A stretch of DNA of 64,000 nucleotides from Bacillus sp. SKDU12 (GCF_010093085.1 NZ_MSRC01000007.1:62001-126000); one strand, 5' to 3'. Positions 38,367 to 50,283 are shown, numbered from the stretch's first letter. Program-made: numbers and translations. Notes: generated by a model from the letters alone, not told the origin.

Positions 38367-41003
38367 ATGAAACACTTAACTTCTGCGGAAGTGCGTCAAA
38401 TGTTTTTGGATTTCTTTAAAGAAAAAGGACATGCGGTCGAGCCCAGCGCGTCATTAGTGCCTCATGAGGATCCTTCCCTGCTTTGGATCAACAGCGGGGT
38501 TGCGACGCTGAAAAAATATTTTGACGGCCGAGTCGTTCCGGAAAATCCAAGAATCGTAAACGCTCAAAAAGCGATCAGAACAAATGATATAGAAAATGTA
38601 GGGAAAACTGCGCGCCATCATACATTTTTTGAAATGCTCGGAAACTTTTCCATCGGTGATTATTTCAAAGAAGAAGCCATTACATGGGCTTGGGAATTTT
38701 TAACGAGTGACAAGTGGATCGGCTTCGATGAGGAGCTTCTTTCTGTTACCGTTCACCCTGAAGATGAAGAGGCATATGAGTTCTGGGCGAAAAAAATTGG
38801 CATTCCTGAAGAAAGAATCATCCGTCTTGAAGGGAATTTCTGGGATATTGGTGAAGGTCCGAGCGGCCCGAATACTGAAATTTTCTACGATCGCGGTGAA
38901 GCATACGGCAATGATCCAGAAGATCCGGAGCTTTACCCTGGCGGAGAAAACGACCGTTACTTGGAAGTGTGGAACCTTGTGTTCTCTGAGTTCAACCATA
39001 ACCCTGACGGCACATATACACCGCTTCCGAAGAAAAATATTGATACGGGCATGGGACTTGAAAGAATGGTATCTGTCATCCAAAATGTTCCGACAAACTT
39101 TGATACTGATTTGTTTGTTCCGATTATCAAAGCGACAGAAACCATTTCTGGTGAAGCTTATGGTGAAGATAATGTAAAAGACACTGCGTTTAAAGTGATT
39201 GCCGACCATATCAGAACGGTTGCCTTTGCTGTCAGTGACGGAGCGCTTCCGTCAAATGAAGGCCGCGGCTATGTATTAAGACGCTTATTGCGCCGTGCTG
39301 TGCGTTATGCCAAAACAATCAACATCCACCGTCCGTTCATGTACGATTTAGTGCCGGTTGTCGCTGAAATCATGGCTGATTTCTATCCTGAAGTCAAAGA
39401 GAAAGCAGATTTCATTGCAAAAGTGATCAAAACCGAGGAAGAGCGCTTCCATGAAACCCTTAATGAAGGGCTTGCCATCCTGTCAGAAATGATCAAAAAG
39501 GAAAAAGACAAGGGCAGCAGCGTGATTTCAGGTGCTGACGTGTTTAAACTTTACGATACGTACGGATTCCCGGTCGAGCTGACTGAAGAATACGCGGAAG
39601 ACGAGAACATGACGGTTGACCATCAAGGGTTTGAAGAAGAAATGAATCAGCAGCGTGAACGCGCAAGAAACGCTCGTCAGGATGTCGGCAGCATGCAGGT
39701 GCAGGGCGGCGCATTACGCGATGTTACCGATGAAAGCACATTTGTCGGATACGCTCAAACAAAAGCTGAGGCCAATGTCATTGTGCTTCTTCAGGACGGC
39801 CAATTCATTGAAGAGGCGCATGAAGGAGAAAGTGTTCAAATCATTCTTGATGAAACTCCGTTCTATGCAGAAAGCGGCGGCCAGATCGGCGATAAAGGCT
39901 ATCTCCGCAGCGAACAGGCAGTCGTAAGAATTAAAGATGTGCAAAAAGCGCCGAACGGCCAGCATGTGCATGAAGGTATTGTTGAGAGCGGTTCTGTTCA
40001 AAAAGGCCTTCATGTAACTGCTGAAGTTGAAGACCATATGAGAAGCGGCGTCATTAAAAACCATACAGCAACACATTTATTACACCAAGCGCTAAAAGAT
40101 GTACTGGGAGCGCATGTCAATCAGGCAGGATCTCTTGTGACAGAAAACCGTCTTCGTTTTGACTTCTCGCATTTTGGCCAAGTGACAACAGAAGAACTTG
40201 AACAAATTGAAAGAATCGTCAACGAAAAGATCTGGGCAAGCATCCCGGTCAGCATTGACCTGAAGCCGATCTCTGAGGCAAAAGAAATGGGCGCGATGGC
40301 TCTGTTCGGAGAAAAATACGGCGATATTGTCCGTGTCGTTCAAGTCGGAGAGTACAGCTTAGAGCTGTGCGGCGGCTGCCACGTCAGAAATACAGCGGAA
40401 ATCGGCCTGTTTAAAATCGTTTCTGAATCTGGAATCGGTGCGGGAACAAGACGGATTGAAGCTGTAACCGGACAAGGCGCTTATGTCGAAATGAACAGCC
40501 AAATTTCAGTGTTAAAACAGACTGCTGACGAGCTGAAAACAAATATCAAAGAAGTGCCGAAACGGGTTGCGGCTCTGCAGGCTGAACTTAAAGACGCACA
40601 AAGAGAAAACGAATCTCTTCTAGCAAAACTCGGCAATGTGGAAGCAGGCGCGATCCTTTCACAAGTAAAAGACGTTGACGGCGTCAGTGTGCTCGCGGAA
40701 AAAGTAAATGCAAAAGACATGAACCACCTCCGTACAATGGTGGATGAGCTGAAAGCAAAGCTTGGCTCTGCGGTGATTGTGCTGGGCGCGGTGCAAAATG
40801 ATAAAGTCAATATCTCTGCCGGTGTAACAAAGGATCTCATTGAGAAGGGCCTTCATGCCGGCAAGCTCGTGAAGCAAGCTGCGGAAGTTTGCGGCGGAGG
40901 CGGCGGAGGCCGTCCGGATATGGCGCAGGCAGGCGGCAAGCAGCCGGAAAAATTAGAAGAAGCTCTTGCTTCTGTAGAAGATTGGGTGAAATCCGTTTTA
41001 TAA
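38367..41003 (+). CDS. alaS: Alanyl-tRNA synthetase
   Basis: An 878-residue class IIc synthetase. The catalytic domain begins [17 protein letters not shown] with motif 2 at [18 protein letters not shown]; the editing domain holds zinc ligands HTATHLLH and CGGCHVRNT; the C-terminal C-Ala domain ends with the glycine-rich [16 protein letters not shown]. Length is usual. Start ATG follows GAGGAGG. Controlled by the T-box leader upstream. Confidence 0.97.
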   Translation: MKHLTSAEVRQMFLDFFKEKGHAVEPSASLVPHEDPSLLWINSGVATLKKYFDGRVVPENPRIVNAQKAIRTNDIENVGKTARHHTFFEMLGNFSIGDYFKEEAITWAWEFLTSDKWIGFDEELLSVTVHPEDEEAYEFWAKKIGIPEERIIRLEGNFWDIGEGPSGPNTEIFYDRGEAYGNDPEDPELYPGGENDRYLEVWNLVFSEFNHNPDGTYTPLPKKNIDTGMGLERMVSVIQNVPTNFDTDLFVPIIKATETISGEAYGEDNVKDTAFKVIADHIRTVAFAVSDGALPSNEGRGYVLRRLLRRAVRYAKTINIHRPFMYDLVPVVAEIMADFYPEVKEKADFIAKVIKTEEERFHETLNEGLAILSEMIKKEKDKGSSVISGADVFKLYDTYGFPVELTEEYAEDENMTVDHQGFEEEMNQQRERARNARQDVGSMQVQGGALRDVTDESTFVGYAQTKAEANVIVLLQDGQFIEEAHEGESVQIILDETPFYAESGGQIGDKGYLRSEQAVVRIKDVQKAPNGQHVHEGIVESGSVQKGLHVTAEVEDHMRSGVIKNHTATHLLHQALKDVLGAHVNQAGSLVTENRLRFDFSHFGQVTTEELEQIERIVNEKIWASIPVSIDLKPISEAKEMGAMALFGEKYGDIVRVVQVGEYSLELCGGCHVRNTAEIGLFKIVSESGIGAGTRRIEAVTGQGAYVEMNSQISVLKQTADELKTNIKEVPKRVAALQAELKDAQRENESLLAKLGNVEAGAILSQVKDVDGVSVLAEKVNAKDMNHLRTMVDELKAKLGSAVIVLGAVQNDKVNISAGVTKDLIEKGLHAGKLVKQAAEVCGGGGGGRPDMAQAGGKQPEKLEEALASVEDWVKSVL

Positions 41004-41086
41004 TTTGCCCATGTAGTGTAGAATGATGGTAAGATTAGGATCCAGGCTGAACTTTGCCTGCGAATTTGGGAAAGAGGTGCAAAACG

Positions 41087-41353
41087 GTGAGCTCGTTTGA
41101 TAAAACGATGAAATTTAATTTCTCCGATGATTCTGCTGAGACTAATGTAAATGAGGTGCTGATTACAGTATATGACGCGCTTCAGGAAAAGGGCTACAAT
41201 CCAATCAATCAGATTGTCGGATACTTGCTGTCAGGTGATCCCGCTTATATTCCTAGGCATCGTGACGCTCGCAATTTAATTCGCAAACTCGAAAGAGACG
41301 AATTAATCGAGGAATTGGTAAAGTCTTATTTAGAACAGCATAAAGAGGCGTAA
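41087..41353 (+). CDS. yrzL: IreB-family regulatory phosphoprotein YrzL
   Basis: An 88-residue protein of the DUF965/IreB family ([20 protein letters not shown], then [20 protein letters not shown]). In Enterococcus IreB is phosphorylated on N-terminal threonines by the PASTA kinase IreK; the equivalent Thr is present in DKTMKF. Start is GTG 41087 with AAAGAGGTG eight bases before it. The yrzL-ruvX-yrzB trio is conserved in Firmicutes. Confidence 0.92.
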   Translation: MSSFDKTMKFNFSDDSAETNVNEVLITVYDALQEKGYNPINQIVGYLLSGDPAYIPRHRDARNLIRKLERDELIEELVKSYLEQHKEA

Positions 41354-41360
41354 ACAAAAC

Positions 41361-41777
41361 ATGAGAATATTAGGACTCGATTTAGGAACCAAAACACTCG
41401 GTGTTGCTCTGAGCGATGAAATGGGCTGGACTGCTCAAGGCATTGAGACCATTAAGATTAATGAAGCGGAAGGCGATTATGGTTTATCCCGTTTATCTGA
41501 ACTGATAAAGGACGATACTATAGATAAAATCGTGCTCGGCTTTCCGAAGAACATGAACGGAACAGTCGGCCCGAGAGGCGAAGCCAGCCAAACATTTGCG
41601 AAAGTGCTTGAAACAACGTACAATGTTCCTGTTGTGTTGTGGGACGAGCGTCTTACCACAATGGCGGCTGAGAAAATGCTGATTGCAGCTGATGTCAGCA
41701 GGCAAAAACGAAAAAAAGTCATTGATAAAATGGCGGCTGTTTTGATTTTGCAAGGATATCTTGACAGCTTAAATTAA
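41361..41777 (+). CDS. yrrK: Putative Holliday junction resolvase / pre-16S rRNA nuclease RuvX (YqgF)
   Basis: A 138-residue RNase H-fold protein. Acidic motifs are [16 protein letters not shown] at the N-terminus, [17 protein letters not shown] in the middle and [13 protein letters not shown]. coli YqgF trims the 5' end of 16S rRNA; the resolvase name comes from fold similarity. It is seven bases downstream of yrzL and eighteen upstream of yrzB. Confidence 0.93.
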   Translation: MRILGLDLGTKTLGVALSDEMGWTAQGIETIKINEAEGDYGLSRLSELIKDDTIDKIVLGFPKNMNGTVGPRGEASQTFAKVLETTYNVPVVLWDERLTTMAAEKMLIAADVSRQKRKKVIDKMAAVLILQGYLDSLN

Positions 41778-41794
41778 AGCCAGAGGTGAAGAAA

Positions 41795-42076
41795 ATGGAA
41801 CACGGCGAAAATAATATTACAATTGTTGACGAACAAGGAAATGAACAGCTTTGCGAAGTGCTGTTTACATTTGAAAACGAAGAGTTTGGCAAGTCATATG
41901 TGCTGTACTACCCAATGGAAGCAAAAAATGACGACGAAGTAGAAATTCTTGCTTCCAGTTTCACGCCAAACGAAAACGGTGAAAATGGTGAGTTATTCCC
42001 GATCGAAACTGACGAAGAATGGGATATGATCGAAGAAACATTGAACACGTTCTTAGCAGACGAAGACGAAGAATAA
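41795..42076 (+). CDS. yrzB: DUF1292 acidic protein YrzB
   Basis: A 93-residue, highly acidic protein ([20 protein letters not shown] to LADEDEE) of the DUF1292 family, restricted to Firmicutes. Start ATG 41795 follows AGAGGTG; an upstream GTG is inside that box. It closes the yrzL-ruvX-yrzB operon, followed by a terminator. Function unknown. Confidence 0.9.
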   Translation: MEHGENNITIVDEQGNEQLCEVLFTFENEEFGKSYVLYYPMEAKNDDEVEILASSFTPNENGENGELFPIETDEEWDMIEETLNTFLADEDEE

Positions 42077-42096
42077 AATACCGCGTCAAACAACGA

Positions 42097-42126
42097 AAGC
42101 CGGAGCTGAATTGCTCCGGCTTTTTT
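42097..42126 (+). terminator. yrzB terminator
   Basis: AAGCCGGAGC pairs perfectly with GCTCCGGCTT, followed by TTTT. Confidence 0.9.
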
Positions 42127-42167
42127 CTGCTTTATGAAGACGTCTATCCCCCTTTTTTTGTAATAAA

Positions 42168-42196
42168 TTGCCGAACTACAATGAATCATGTAGTAT
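42168..42196 (+). promoter_or_regulatory. mltG promoter
   Basis: TTGCCG, 17 bp, TAGTAT, shortly before the mltG ribosome binding site. Confidence 0.55.
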
Positions 42197-42219
42197 AAGA
42201 GCTGATGGGAGGAGACCTA

Positions 42220-43300
42220 ATGTATATCAATCAGCAAAAAAAATCATTTTTTACGAAAAAAAGAATTATACTGTCTTCCATTATTGTGCTGCTTCTCATC
42301 ATTGGCGGGGCATTTTTATATGGGAAGTCATTGCTTGAACCTGTAGAAAAAGACAGTAAAACGACAGTTAACATTAACATTCCGAGCGGTTCGTCTGTTT
42401 CGGCTATCGCATCGATATTAAAGAAAAACGACGTTATAAAAAGCGAGAAAGCTTTTCAGTATTATGTGAAGTATAAAGGTGCTTCCGGGTTTCAGGCGGG
42501 ATACTACCATCTGAATAAAGGAATGGATTTGGATGCCATTATTCATAAGCTGACAAGCGGTGCTACAAGCTACGCTTTTCAAATTACGGTGACTGAGGGA
42601 GCACAGCTGACACAAATTGCGGACGCTATCGCTGAGGAAACAAAATACTCTAAAAAGCAAATCTTAGCTAAACTGGACGATAAAACATTTATCAATCAAC
42701 TGAAGAAAGAATTCCCGGACACTGTGACAAACGATGTGTTCAATAAAAACGTGAAACACCCGCTGGAAGGGTACTTATTCCCGGCTACATATCCTTTTAA
42801 CGATCCAGACACATCACTTGAAGATATGATCACGGCCATGATCAAACAGACAAACGCTCATGTCGAAACTGTCAAACCAGAAATGAAGAAAAATAAACTT
42901 TCTGTGCATAAGCTGCTGACAATGGCTTCTTTGATTGAGGCAGAAGCCACTGAAAAAGCCGATCGCCATAAAATTGCAAGCGTCTTTTATAACCGCTTGA
43001 AAGAGAAAATGCCGCTTCAAACAGATCCGACTGTGCTGTATGCGGCAGGCAAGCATAAAAATCGGGTGCTTTATAAGGATCTGGAAATCGATTCACCGTA
43101 CAACACGTATAAAAACACAGGACTGACTCCAGGACCGATTGCCAACGCCGGCATTTCGTCATGGGAAGCGGCGCTGCATCCAGATCAAACAGACTATCTG
43201 TACTTCTTAGCTAAATCAAATGGTGAGGTCGTATTTACAAAAACGCTAAAAGAGCATAATAAAGCAAAAGAAAAATACATTTCCTCAAAAAGCGAGAAAT

Positions 43301-43302
<2 letters not shown>
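42220..43302 (+). CDS. mltG: Endolytic murein transglycosylase MltG
   Basis: A 360-residue membrane-anchored YceG-like protein (YrrL). One transmembrane helix lies at residues about 17-38 (IILSSIIVLLLIIGGAFLYG), then a LysM-like subdomain (NIPSGSSVSAIASILKKNDV) and the catalytic domain with the active glutamate in MASLIEAEATEKADR. YNTYKNTGLTPGPIANAG is the conserved C-terminal motif. It cuts nascent glycan strands and so helps to set strand length. Start ATG 42220 follows GGGAGGAG. Confidence 0.95.
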
Positions 43303-44109
<807 letters not shown>

Positions 44110-44114
44110 ACGTC

Positions 44115-45044
44115 ATGAAAAAACCAGAGCTCTTAGTAACGCCGACGAGTACAGCAGACATTTTACCGCTGATACAGGCGGGGGCAACTGCGTTTTTAGT
44201 TGGGGAACAGAGATATGGCTTGAGATTAGCCGGAGAATTTTCTCGTGAAGATGTAACAAAAGCTGTAGAGATTGCTCACAAAGAAGGGGCAAAGGTATAC
44301 GTTGCTGTAAATGCCATTTTCCATAACGATAAAGTGAGCGAGCTTGGCGAATATCTGGCTTTCTTAGCGGAAACCGGTGTCGATGCCGCGGTATTCGGTG
44401 ATCCTGCTGTGCTTATGGCTGCCCGTGAATCTGCGCCTGACCTGAAGCTTCATTGGAGCACAGAGACAACAGGCACCAACTACTATACATGCAACTACTG
44501 GGGGCGTAAAGGCGCGGCGCGTTCTGTGCTTGCCAGAGAGTTAAACATGGACAGCATTGTGGAGATTAAAGAAAACGCTGAAGTTGAGATTGAAATCCAT
44601 GTGCATGGCATGACGTGCATGTTCCAATCAAAGCGTTCTTTGATTGGAAACTATTTTGAATATCAAGGAAAAGTCATGAATCTTGAAGGAAAGAAAAAAG
44701 AATCGGGTATGTTTTTGCACGATAAAGAACGTGATAACAAATATCCGATTTTCGAAGATGAAAACGGCACGCACATCATGAGTCCGAACGATGTGTGCAT
44801 CATTGATGAGCTAGAAGACTTAATAGATGCAGGCATTGATTCTTTCAAAATCGACGGTGTCTTGAAAACGCCTGAATACCTAATAGAAGTCACCAAAATG
44901 TACAGAGAAGCCATTGATCTGTGTGCGGAAAACCGTGACGAATACGAAGAGAAAAAAGAAGACTGGGTAGAACGCATTGAAAGCATCCAGCCAGTTAACA
45001 GAAAAATCGATACCGGATTCTTCTTCAAAGAAACGGTTTATTAA
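44115..45044 (+). CDS. yrrN: U32-family tRNA hydroxylation protein TrhP1 (YrrN)
   Basis: A 309-residue U32 peptidase-family protein, the smaller partner of a pair with YrrO. The family pattern is seen in MKKPELLVTPTSTADILPLI, LKLHWSTETTGTNY and DAGIDSFKIDGVLKTPEYL. Genetic work in B. subtilis links YrrN and YrrO to prephenate-dependent 5-hydroxyuridine formation at tRNA position 34. Start ATG 44115 has AGAGGTG; the gap to yrrM is five bases, so translation is probably coupled. Confidence 0.9.
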   Translation: MKKPELLVTPTSTADILPLIQAGATAFLVGEQRYGLRLAGEFSREDVTKAVEIAHKEGAKVYVAVNAIFHNDKVSELGEYLAFLAETGVDAAVFGDPAVLMAARESAPDLKLHWSTETTGTNYYTCNYWGRKGAARSVLARELNMDSIVEIKENAEVEIEIHVHGMTCMFQSKRSLIGNYFEYQGKVMNLEGKKKESGMFLHDKERDNKYPIFEDENGTHIMSPNDVCIIDELEDLIDAGIDSFKIDGVLKTPEYLIEVTKMYREAIDLCAENRDEYEEKKEDWVERIESIQPVNRKIDTGFFFKETVY

Positions 45045-45062
45045 TCAAAAGGAGGTTAAGCT

Positions 45063-46331
45063 ATGACTGCCGTAAATGATAAAATATCTACAATCGTCAA
45101 TGGTAAGCGTGTGATTACGAAAAAGCCCGAGCTTCTCGCACCCGCGGGCAATCTTGAAAAGCTGAAAATTGCTGTTCATTACGGAGCAGATGCGGTCTTT
45201 ATCGGAGGACAGGAATATGGGCTCCGTTCAAATGCCGATAACTTTACGATCGAAGAAATTGCAGAAGGCGTGGAATTCGCGAAACAATATGGCGCGAAGA
45301 TCTACGTAACGACAAATATTTTCGCTCATAATGAAAACATGGACGGGCTTGAAGACTATTTAAAAGCGCTTGGAGATGCCAACGTTGCCGGCATCATTGT
45401 GGCAGATCCGCTGATTATCGAAACATGCCGCAGAGTGGCGCCGAATGTTGAGGTTCACTTGAGCACACAGCAGTCTCTTTCGAACTGGAAGGCTGTCCAG
45501 TTCTGGAAGGAAGAAGGTCTTGACCGCGTCGTGCTGGCACGTGAAACAAGCGGTCTGGAAATCAAAGAAATGAAAGAAAAAGTAGATATTGAAATCGAAT
45601 CCTTTATTCATGGCGCGATGTGTATCGCATATTCCGGCCGCTGCGTGCTGAGCAATCACATGACAGCACGGGATTCCAATCGCGGAGGCTGCTGCCAGTC
45701 ATGCCGCTGGGATTATGACCTCTATCAAACAGACGGTGCCAACGCCGTTGCTTTGTATGATGAAGAAGATGCACCATTTGCGATGAGCCCGAAGGATTTG
45801 AAGCTGATTGAATCCATTCCGAAAATGATCGAAATGGGCATCGACAGCTTAAAGATTGAAGGACGCATGAAATCAATTCATTATATAGCAACAGTTGTTA
45901 GTGTATACCGTAAAGTTATTGATGCTTATTGCGCTGATCCAGAAAACTTTGTGATTCAAAAAGAATGGCTTGAAGAGCTTGATAAGTGTGCCAATCGTGA
46001 CACTGCGACAGCTTTCTTTGAAGGAACGCCAGGCTATGAAGAGCAAATGTTTGGCGAGCACGCCAAAAAAACGACGTTTGATTTTGTCGGCTTAGTGCTC
46101 AATTATGATGAAGACACACAAATGGTCACGCTTCAGCAGCGCAATTTCTTCAAAAAAGGCGACGAAGTGGAATTTTTCGGTCCTGAAATTGAAAACTTTA
46201 CACATACAATCGAAACCATTTGGGACGAAGACGGAAATGAGCTTGATGCTGCCCGCCATCCCCTGCAAATTGTCAAATTCAAACTAGACAAAAAGATTTA
46301 TCCGAGCAACATGATGAGAAAGGGGAAGTAA
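45063..46331 (+). CDS. yrrO: U32-family tRNA hydroxylation protein TrhP2 (YrrO)
   Basis: A 422-residue U32 protein. The signature region reads EIESFIHGAMCIAYSGRCVL, then SNRGGCCQSCRWDY, providing the cysteines that hold an Fe-S cluster in homologues. A C-terminal barrel domain (FVGLVLNYDEDTQMVTLQQR) distinguishes it from YrrN. The GGAGG site is 8 bases before ATG 45063, 18 bp after yrrN. Together with YrrN it hydroxylates U34 of tRNA. Confidence 0.92.
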   Translation: MTAVNDKISTIVNGKRVITKKPELLAPAGNLEKLKIAVHYGADAVFIGGQEYGLRSNADNFTIEEIAEGVEFAKQYGAKIYVTTNIFAHNENMDGLEDYLKALGDANVAGIIVADPLIIETCRRVAPNVEVHLSTQQSLSNWKAVQFWKEEGLDRVVLARETSGLEIKEMKEKVDIEIESFIHGAMCIAYSGRCVLSNHMTARDSNRGGCCQSCRWDYDLYQTDGANAVALYDEEDAPFAMSPKDLKLIESIPKMIEMGIDSLKIEGRMKSIHYIATVVSVYRKVIDAYCADPENFVIQKEWLEELDKCANRDTATAFFEGTPGYEEQMFGEHAKKTTFDFVGLVLNYDEDTQMVTLQQRNFFKKGDEVEFFGPEIENFTHTIETIWDEDGNELDAARHPLQIVKFKLDKKIYPSNMMRKGK

Positions 46332-46337
46332 TAGCCC

Positions 46338-46973
46338 ATGGGTAAGAGTCCAGTAGTCATTGGAATCGCGGGAGGTTCCGGTTCAGGAAAAACGAGTGTC
46401 ACACGTTCCATTTATGAACAATTTAAGGGGCACTCGATTTTAATGATCCAGCAAGACCTTTATTATAAAGACCAAAGTCATCTTCCATTTGAAGAAAGAC
46501 TGAACACAAACTATGATCATCCGCTTGCGTTTGATAATGACTATTTAATTGAGCATATTCAGGATCTGTTGAATTACCGCCCGATCGAAAAGCCGATTTA
46601 CGATTATAAGCTTCACACACGTTCAGAAGAAACGATTCATGTAGAGCCAAAGGATGTTATTATCCTTGAAGGTATACTAGTTCTTGAAGACAAAAGACTC
46701 CGTGATCTGATGGATATCAAGCTTTACGTTGATACAGACGCTGACTTGCGTATCATCAGACGGATTATGAGAGACATTAATGAGCGCGGCCGCTCTATTG
46801 ATTCTGTCATTGAACAATACGTGTCCGTTGTCCGTCCGATGCATAACCAATTTGTCGAGCCGACGAAACGATACGCGGATATTATTATTCCAGAAGGCGG
46901 ACAAAATCACGTCGCAATTGATCTAATGGTCACGAAAATCCAAACCATTCTTGAACAAAATGCGATTTTGTAA
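46338..46973 (+). CDS. udk: Uridine kinase
   Basis: A 211-residue kinase that phosphorylates uridine or cytidine with ATP or GTP. P-loop is [34 protein letters not shown] is the uridine-binding region and [20 protein letters not shown] the lid. It lies six bases after yrrO and closes the yrrM-udk run. Confidence 0.96.
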   Translation: MGKSPVVIGIAGGSGSGKTSVTRSIYEQFKGHSILMIQQDLYYKDQSHLPFEERLNTNYDHPLAFDNDYLIEHIQDLLNYRPIEKPIYDYKLHTRSEETIHVEPKDVIILEGILVLEDKRLRDLMDIKLYVDTDADLRIIRRIMRDINERGRSIDSVIEQYVSVVRPMHNQFVEPTKRYADIIIPEGGQNHVAIDLMVTKIQTILEQNAIL

Positions 46974-47020
46974 TACCATAGCATAGACATAAATAACTCT
47001 GACCATATTATGTATAGGCA

Positions 47021-47052
47021 GGAAGGGGATGTGTGAATTCCCTTCTTTCCCT
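47021..47052 (+). terminator. Possible udk terminator
   Basis: GAAGGGGA pairs with TTCCCTTC (one G-U) around seven bases. The downstream T-run is interrupted (TTTCCCTGTTTATA), so termination would be partial. Confidence 0.4.
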
Positions 47053-47071
47053 GTTTATAAGCGCAAAATAT

Positions 47072-47100
47072 TTGCAGTAAGACAAGATTCAGTTTAAGAT
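47072..47100 (+). promoter_or_regulatory. greA promoter
   Basis: TTGCAG, 17 bp, TAAGAT. The start near 47107 gives a 115-base leader before greA, in which I see no strong fold. Confidence 0.6.
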
Positions 47101-47222
47101 AAACAGTACCTATATGGGAGAGAAGAACGAGGACTGCCCTGTGTTCTCATTCTTGTATTTTTAGTTTATGCTCTCATACATAATCGAAGATGGTGAGGGA
47201 CAACCAGAAGGAGTGAAGGGAC

Positions 47223-47696
47223 ATGGCACAAGAAAAAGTTTTTCCTATGACTGAAGAAGGAAAACAAAAACTTGAACAAGAATTAGAATATTTGAAAACG
47301 GTTAAACGAAAAGAAGTAGTAGAACGCATCAAAATCGCAAGAAGTTTCGGGGATCTTTCCGAGAACTCTGAATACGATTCAGCGAAAGAAGAGCAGGCAT
47401 TTGTAGAGGGTCGTGTCACAACTCTTGAAAATATGATCCGCAATGCGAAAATCATTGAAGATGATGGCGGATCTAACGTTGTCGGTTTAGGTAAAACGGT
47501 CACTTTCGTGGAACTGCCTGACGGTGACGAAGAATCATATACAATCGTGGGAAGCGCTGAAGCTGATCCGTTTGAAGGAAAAATTTCAAACGATTCACCG
47601 ATTGCCAAAAGCCTGCTGGGCAAAAAAGTTGAAGATGAAGTCACAGTTCAAACACCGGGCGGAGAAATGCTCGTGAAAATTGTGAAAATTTCCTAA
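47223..47696 (+). CDS. greA: Transcription elongation factor GreA
   Basis: A 157-residue factor with an N-terminal antiparallel coiled coil ([20 protein letters not shown], with acidic tip [15 protein letters not shown]) and a C-terminal FKBP-like domain ([18 protein letters not shown]). It enters the RNA polymerase secondary channel and rescues backtracked complexes. It has its own promoter and ends at a terminator that merges with the pbpI ribosome binding site. Confidence 0.97.
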   Translation: MAQEKVFPMTEEGKQKLEQELEYLKTVKRKEVVERIKIARSFGDLSENSEYDSAKEEQAFVEGRVTTLENMIRNAKIIEDDGGSNVVGLGKTVTFVELPDGDEESYTIVGSAEADPFEGKISNDSPIAKSLLGKKVEDEVTVQTPGGEMLVKIVKIS

Positions 47697-47712
47697 CATC
47701 CGTTTAGCAAAG

Positions 47713-47748
47713 AAGCACCTCGTCCACAATGTGGGGGAGGTGCTTTTT
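47713..47748 (+). terminator. greA terminator overlapping pbpI ribosome binding site
   Basis: AGCACCTC pairs with GAGGTGCT over a 17-base loop and is followed by TTTTTT. The right arm contains GGAGGTG, placed seven bases before the pbpI ATG. Confidence 0.85.
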
Positions 47749-47749
47749 T

Positions 47750-49504
47750 ATGAAGATATCGAAACGAATGAAGCTGGCAGTCATTGCTTTTTTGGTTGTG
47801 TTTTTTCTTCTTCTGTTGCGGCTGGCGGAAATCCAGCTGTTTTTCACCGAATCATTTTCTAAAAAGAAAATCAATTTGATTCAAGAAAGTGTGAAACAGC
47901 GGACAGAGGAGGTGCTCATTTCTGACGGAAGAGGATCCTTTTTAGATCGAAACGGACAAGCGCTGACAGGCAAAAGTGAGCCTGCAGTTGTGTTGTTTCC
48001 TTTTCTGCTGACCCAGGATTGGCCGATCGAAAAAGTTGCGAATATCCTCGGTATGTCTGAGGATCAATTGCATAAGACACTAGTAAAGGCAAAGAAACCG
48101 GTCATTTTGCAACAAAGGAAAATCAAAACACTTTCAAAACAATCTATTACAAAAATCAATTCTTTGAAATATCCCGGGATTTACGGCGTATATATGGAGA
48201 ATGAAGACAAGCCCAGCCTTGCTTCACATACGATCGGGAGCACAAATCAAGATCCGGTGCTTCTCCGCAGAAAATATCCTGATAAGAAGAACCTTCCGAT
48301 CACAACAAAAATCGGAACAACTGGTTTAGAACGGTCATTTGATGAGTTTTTGCTTCCGGAACAAGACACAAAGCTTTTATATCATGTAGACGGAAAAGGA
48401 AACCCTTTGTTTGGCATGGACGTCAAATATACAGCTGAAGCCAATACTTTTTATCCGCTCCAGATTAAAACAACAATTGATCAAAACATTCAAAAAGCGA
48501 TAGAGAAGGTATTGAATAAACAGGGGCTGAAAAAAGGCGGAGCTGTGCTGCTGGACATCGAAAATAGCAGTGTTTTGGGGATTGTGAGCAAACCTGATGC
48601 AGATGTCTCACAGCAAAATACGCTTCAACATTATATGCTGACGCCAATCTATCCCGGTTCTGTTTTTAAAACAGTCATTGCCGCAGCTGCGATTGAAAAT
48701 AATGCGGTGAAGCCTAGCCAAACCTTTAATTGCAATGTAAACCTGTACGGGGAACCGGGCGACAACAAAGGGACCTTGTCTTTTGATGAAAGTTTTGCCC
48801 AAAGCTGTAATTACACATTTACGAGTCTTGCAGAACAATTAATGGAAAAAGACAGCTCAGTTATTGAAGACATGTCTGAAAAGCTGTCTCTCACGGATCG
48901 GGCAGGCTGGGAAGGAAAACTGTATCACGAAACAGATTTCCGTCAATTGTATAACGAAAAAAGCGGCGAGATTTGGGGGGATGAAAAGGACAAATCAGTT
49001 AAGAAAGCCATTGCGCAAACAGCGATCGGGCAGAAAAATGTAAAGGTAACGCCGCTCGAAGTAGCCAATATGATGGCGACAATTGCTCGTGGCGGAGAAA
49101 AGCGGCAGGTGAAAATCGCTGAACAAATTGAGTATAAAAACGGCACAACACTGGTTGCGTTTAAAGATCAGAAGCTCAAAGGAGAAACAATAGACAAATA
49201 TACAGCACAGCAGCTCCAAAAAATGCTGCGGCGGGTGGTAGAATCTCCTTCTGGGACGGGCAGAAGGTTTCAGGATCTTCCGTATACTGTAGCAGGAAAG
49301 TCAGGGACAGCCCAGACAGGCAAGCTCTCAAAAGAGAAAGAAACGCTCTATGAAAAATGGTTTGCCGGATATTTCCCCGCAGAGAAGCCGAAATACGCTC
49401 TTGTCGTTTTACACATGGATACACTAGGGGATAAGGCTCTGACAAATTCGGTATTTTATGATATTGTTAAAAAAGTACACGAAATTGAAATCAATCAGAA
49501 ATAG
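47750..49504 (+). CDS. pbpI: Class B penicillin-binding protein PbpI
   Basis: A 584-residue transpeptidase with one N-terminal helix ([20 protein letters not shown]). Active-site motifs are SVFK (Ser304, in YPGSVFKTV), SCN in [10 protein letters not shown] and KSG in [11 protein letters not shown]. In B. subtilis PbpI (YrrR) is made during sporulation. Start ATG 47750 is the only one with a site, GGAGGTG, and this lies inside the greA terminator. yrrS follows after 64 bp with its own -10-like element. Confidence 0.94.
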   Translation: MKISKRMKLAVIAFLVVFFLLLLRLAEIQLFFTESFSKKKINLIQESVKQRTEEVLISDGRGSFLDRNGQALTGKSEPAVVLFPFLLTQDWPIEKVANILGMSEDQLHKTLVKAKKPVILQQRKIKTLSKQSITKINSLKYPGIYGVYMENEDKPSLASHTIGSTNQDPVLLRRKYPDKKNLPITTKIGTTGLERSFDEFLLPEQDTKLLYHVDGKGNPLFGMDVKYTAEANTFYPLQIKTTIDQNIQKAIEKVLNKQGLKKGGAVLLDIENSSVLGIVSKPDADVSQQNTLQHYMLTPIYPGSVFKTVIAAAAIENNAVKPSQTFNCNVNLYGEPGDNKGTLSFDESFAQSCNYTFTSLAEQLMEKDSSVIEDMSEKLSLTDRAGWEGKLYHETDFRQLYNEKSGEIWGDEKDKSVKKAIAQTAIGQKNVKVTPLEVANMMATIARGGEKRQVKIAEQIEYKNGTTLVAFKDQKLKGETIDKYTAQQLQKMLRRVVESPSGTGRRFQDLPYTVAGKSGTAQTGKLSKEKETLYEKWFAGYFPAEKPKYALVVLHMDTLGDKALTNSVFYDIVKKVHEIEINQK

Positions 49505-49521
49505 AACAACTTCTCAGTACA

Positions 49522-49530
49522 TGGTAAAAT
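49522..49530 (+). promoter_or_regulatory. Candidate extended -10 promoter of yrrS
   Basis: TGGTAAAAT; a weak -35 (TAGAAC) lies 17 bp upstream inside the end of pbpI. Confidence 0.45.
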
Positions 49531-49568
49531 ATATGCTGAGCCAAGAGGGATAAAGGAGTGCAGAATTA

Positions 49569-50246
49569 TTGAGCAATAATCAATCTCGTTATGAAAATCG
49601 TGATAAGCGCAGGAAAGCTAATTTAGTGCTTAACATTTTAATTGCAATCGTATCTATTCTAATCGTCGTAGTAGCAGCGAATCTTTTCATTAACAGTCCT
49701 TCCAGCAAAGATGTCAGCAAGGACTCTGAAACAGCGCAAAAACAGGAATCTCCGGCTTCAGGCAAGACTGAAAAGAAATCGGACGAAGATATAAAAGACA
49801 ACAAGAAAGATCCATCTGACAGCGAAAAGGATTCTGAGAAGTCTTCTGACGACTCAGAAGACTCCAAAAAAGATGATGCTTCTAAACATGATGATTCAGA
49901 TGACCCGCTTAAAGATGCAAAAGTAACAGATGGCGGCTCATCAAGCGATGTGGAAAAAACGTATGAAAACTCTGACTGGAAAGCGGTCGGAACTGAGCAG
50001 AAGGGCGAGCACGTCGCGACGTATGACTCAAGCTCAAAAGACTGGGCTGAGATGCTGAAAGCCATGTCATATGCAACAGGTGTTTCAACAGATCATATGA
50101 CAGTGCTCTGGCTCGGAAATAACGGCAGCCCTCAGGACGCTAAAGGCAAGATTTTAGACAAGACGACTGGTGATAAATATCAGGTCACCATTACATGGGT
50201 TGATGAAAAAGGCTGGAAGCCGACAAAAGTAGAGAAATTAAAATAA
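49569..50246 (+). CDS. yrrS: DUF1510 membrane-anchored protein YrrS
   Basis: A 225-residue protein. One transmembrane helix at residues about 20-42 (LNILIAIVSILIVVVAANLF) is followed by a roughly 75-residue low-complexity linker of Ser, Asp, Glu and Lys, then the conserved DUF1510 domain (MLKAMSYATGVSTDHMTVLW). Start is TTG 49569, ten bases after AAAGGAG. The linker looks like a wall-spanning spacer and its length probably varies between strains. It is paired with pbpI across Bacillus, so a role with that enzyme is likely but unproven. Confidence 0.88.
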   Translation: MSNNQSRYENRDKRRKANLVLNILIAIVSILIVVVAANLFINSPSSKDVSKDSETAQKQESPASGKTEKKSDEDIKDNKKDPSDSEKDSEKSSDDSEDSKKDDASKHDDSDDPLKDAKVTDGGSSSDVEKTYENSDWKAVGTEQKGEHVATYDSSSKDWAEMLKAMSYATGVSTDHMTVLWLGNNGSPQDAKGKILDKTTGDKYQVTITWVDEKGWKPTKVEKLK

Positions 50247-50283
50247 CAAAAGCAGCCGGGCTGAGAACCGGCTGCTTTTGTTT
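50247..50283. terminator. Bidirectional terminator between yrrS and yrzA
   Basis: AAAAGCAGCCGG pairs with CCGGCTGCTTTT around an eight-base loop; the yrzA stop on the minus strand adjoins it. Confidence 0.88.

Noticed and set aside
49721-49950. Repetitive Ser/Asp/Lys codons in yrrS taken as a possible tandem repeat
   Set aside because: There is no regular period; it is a low-complexity linker within one gene.
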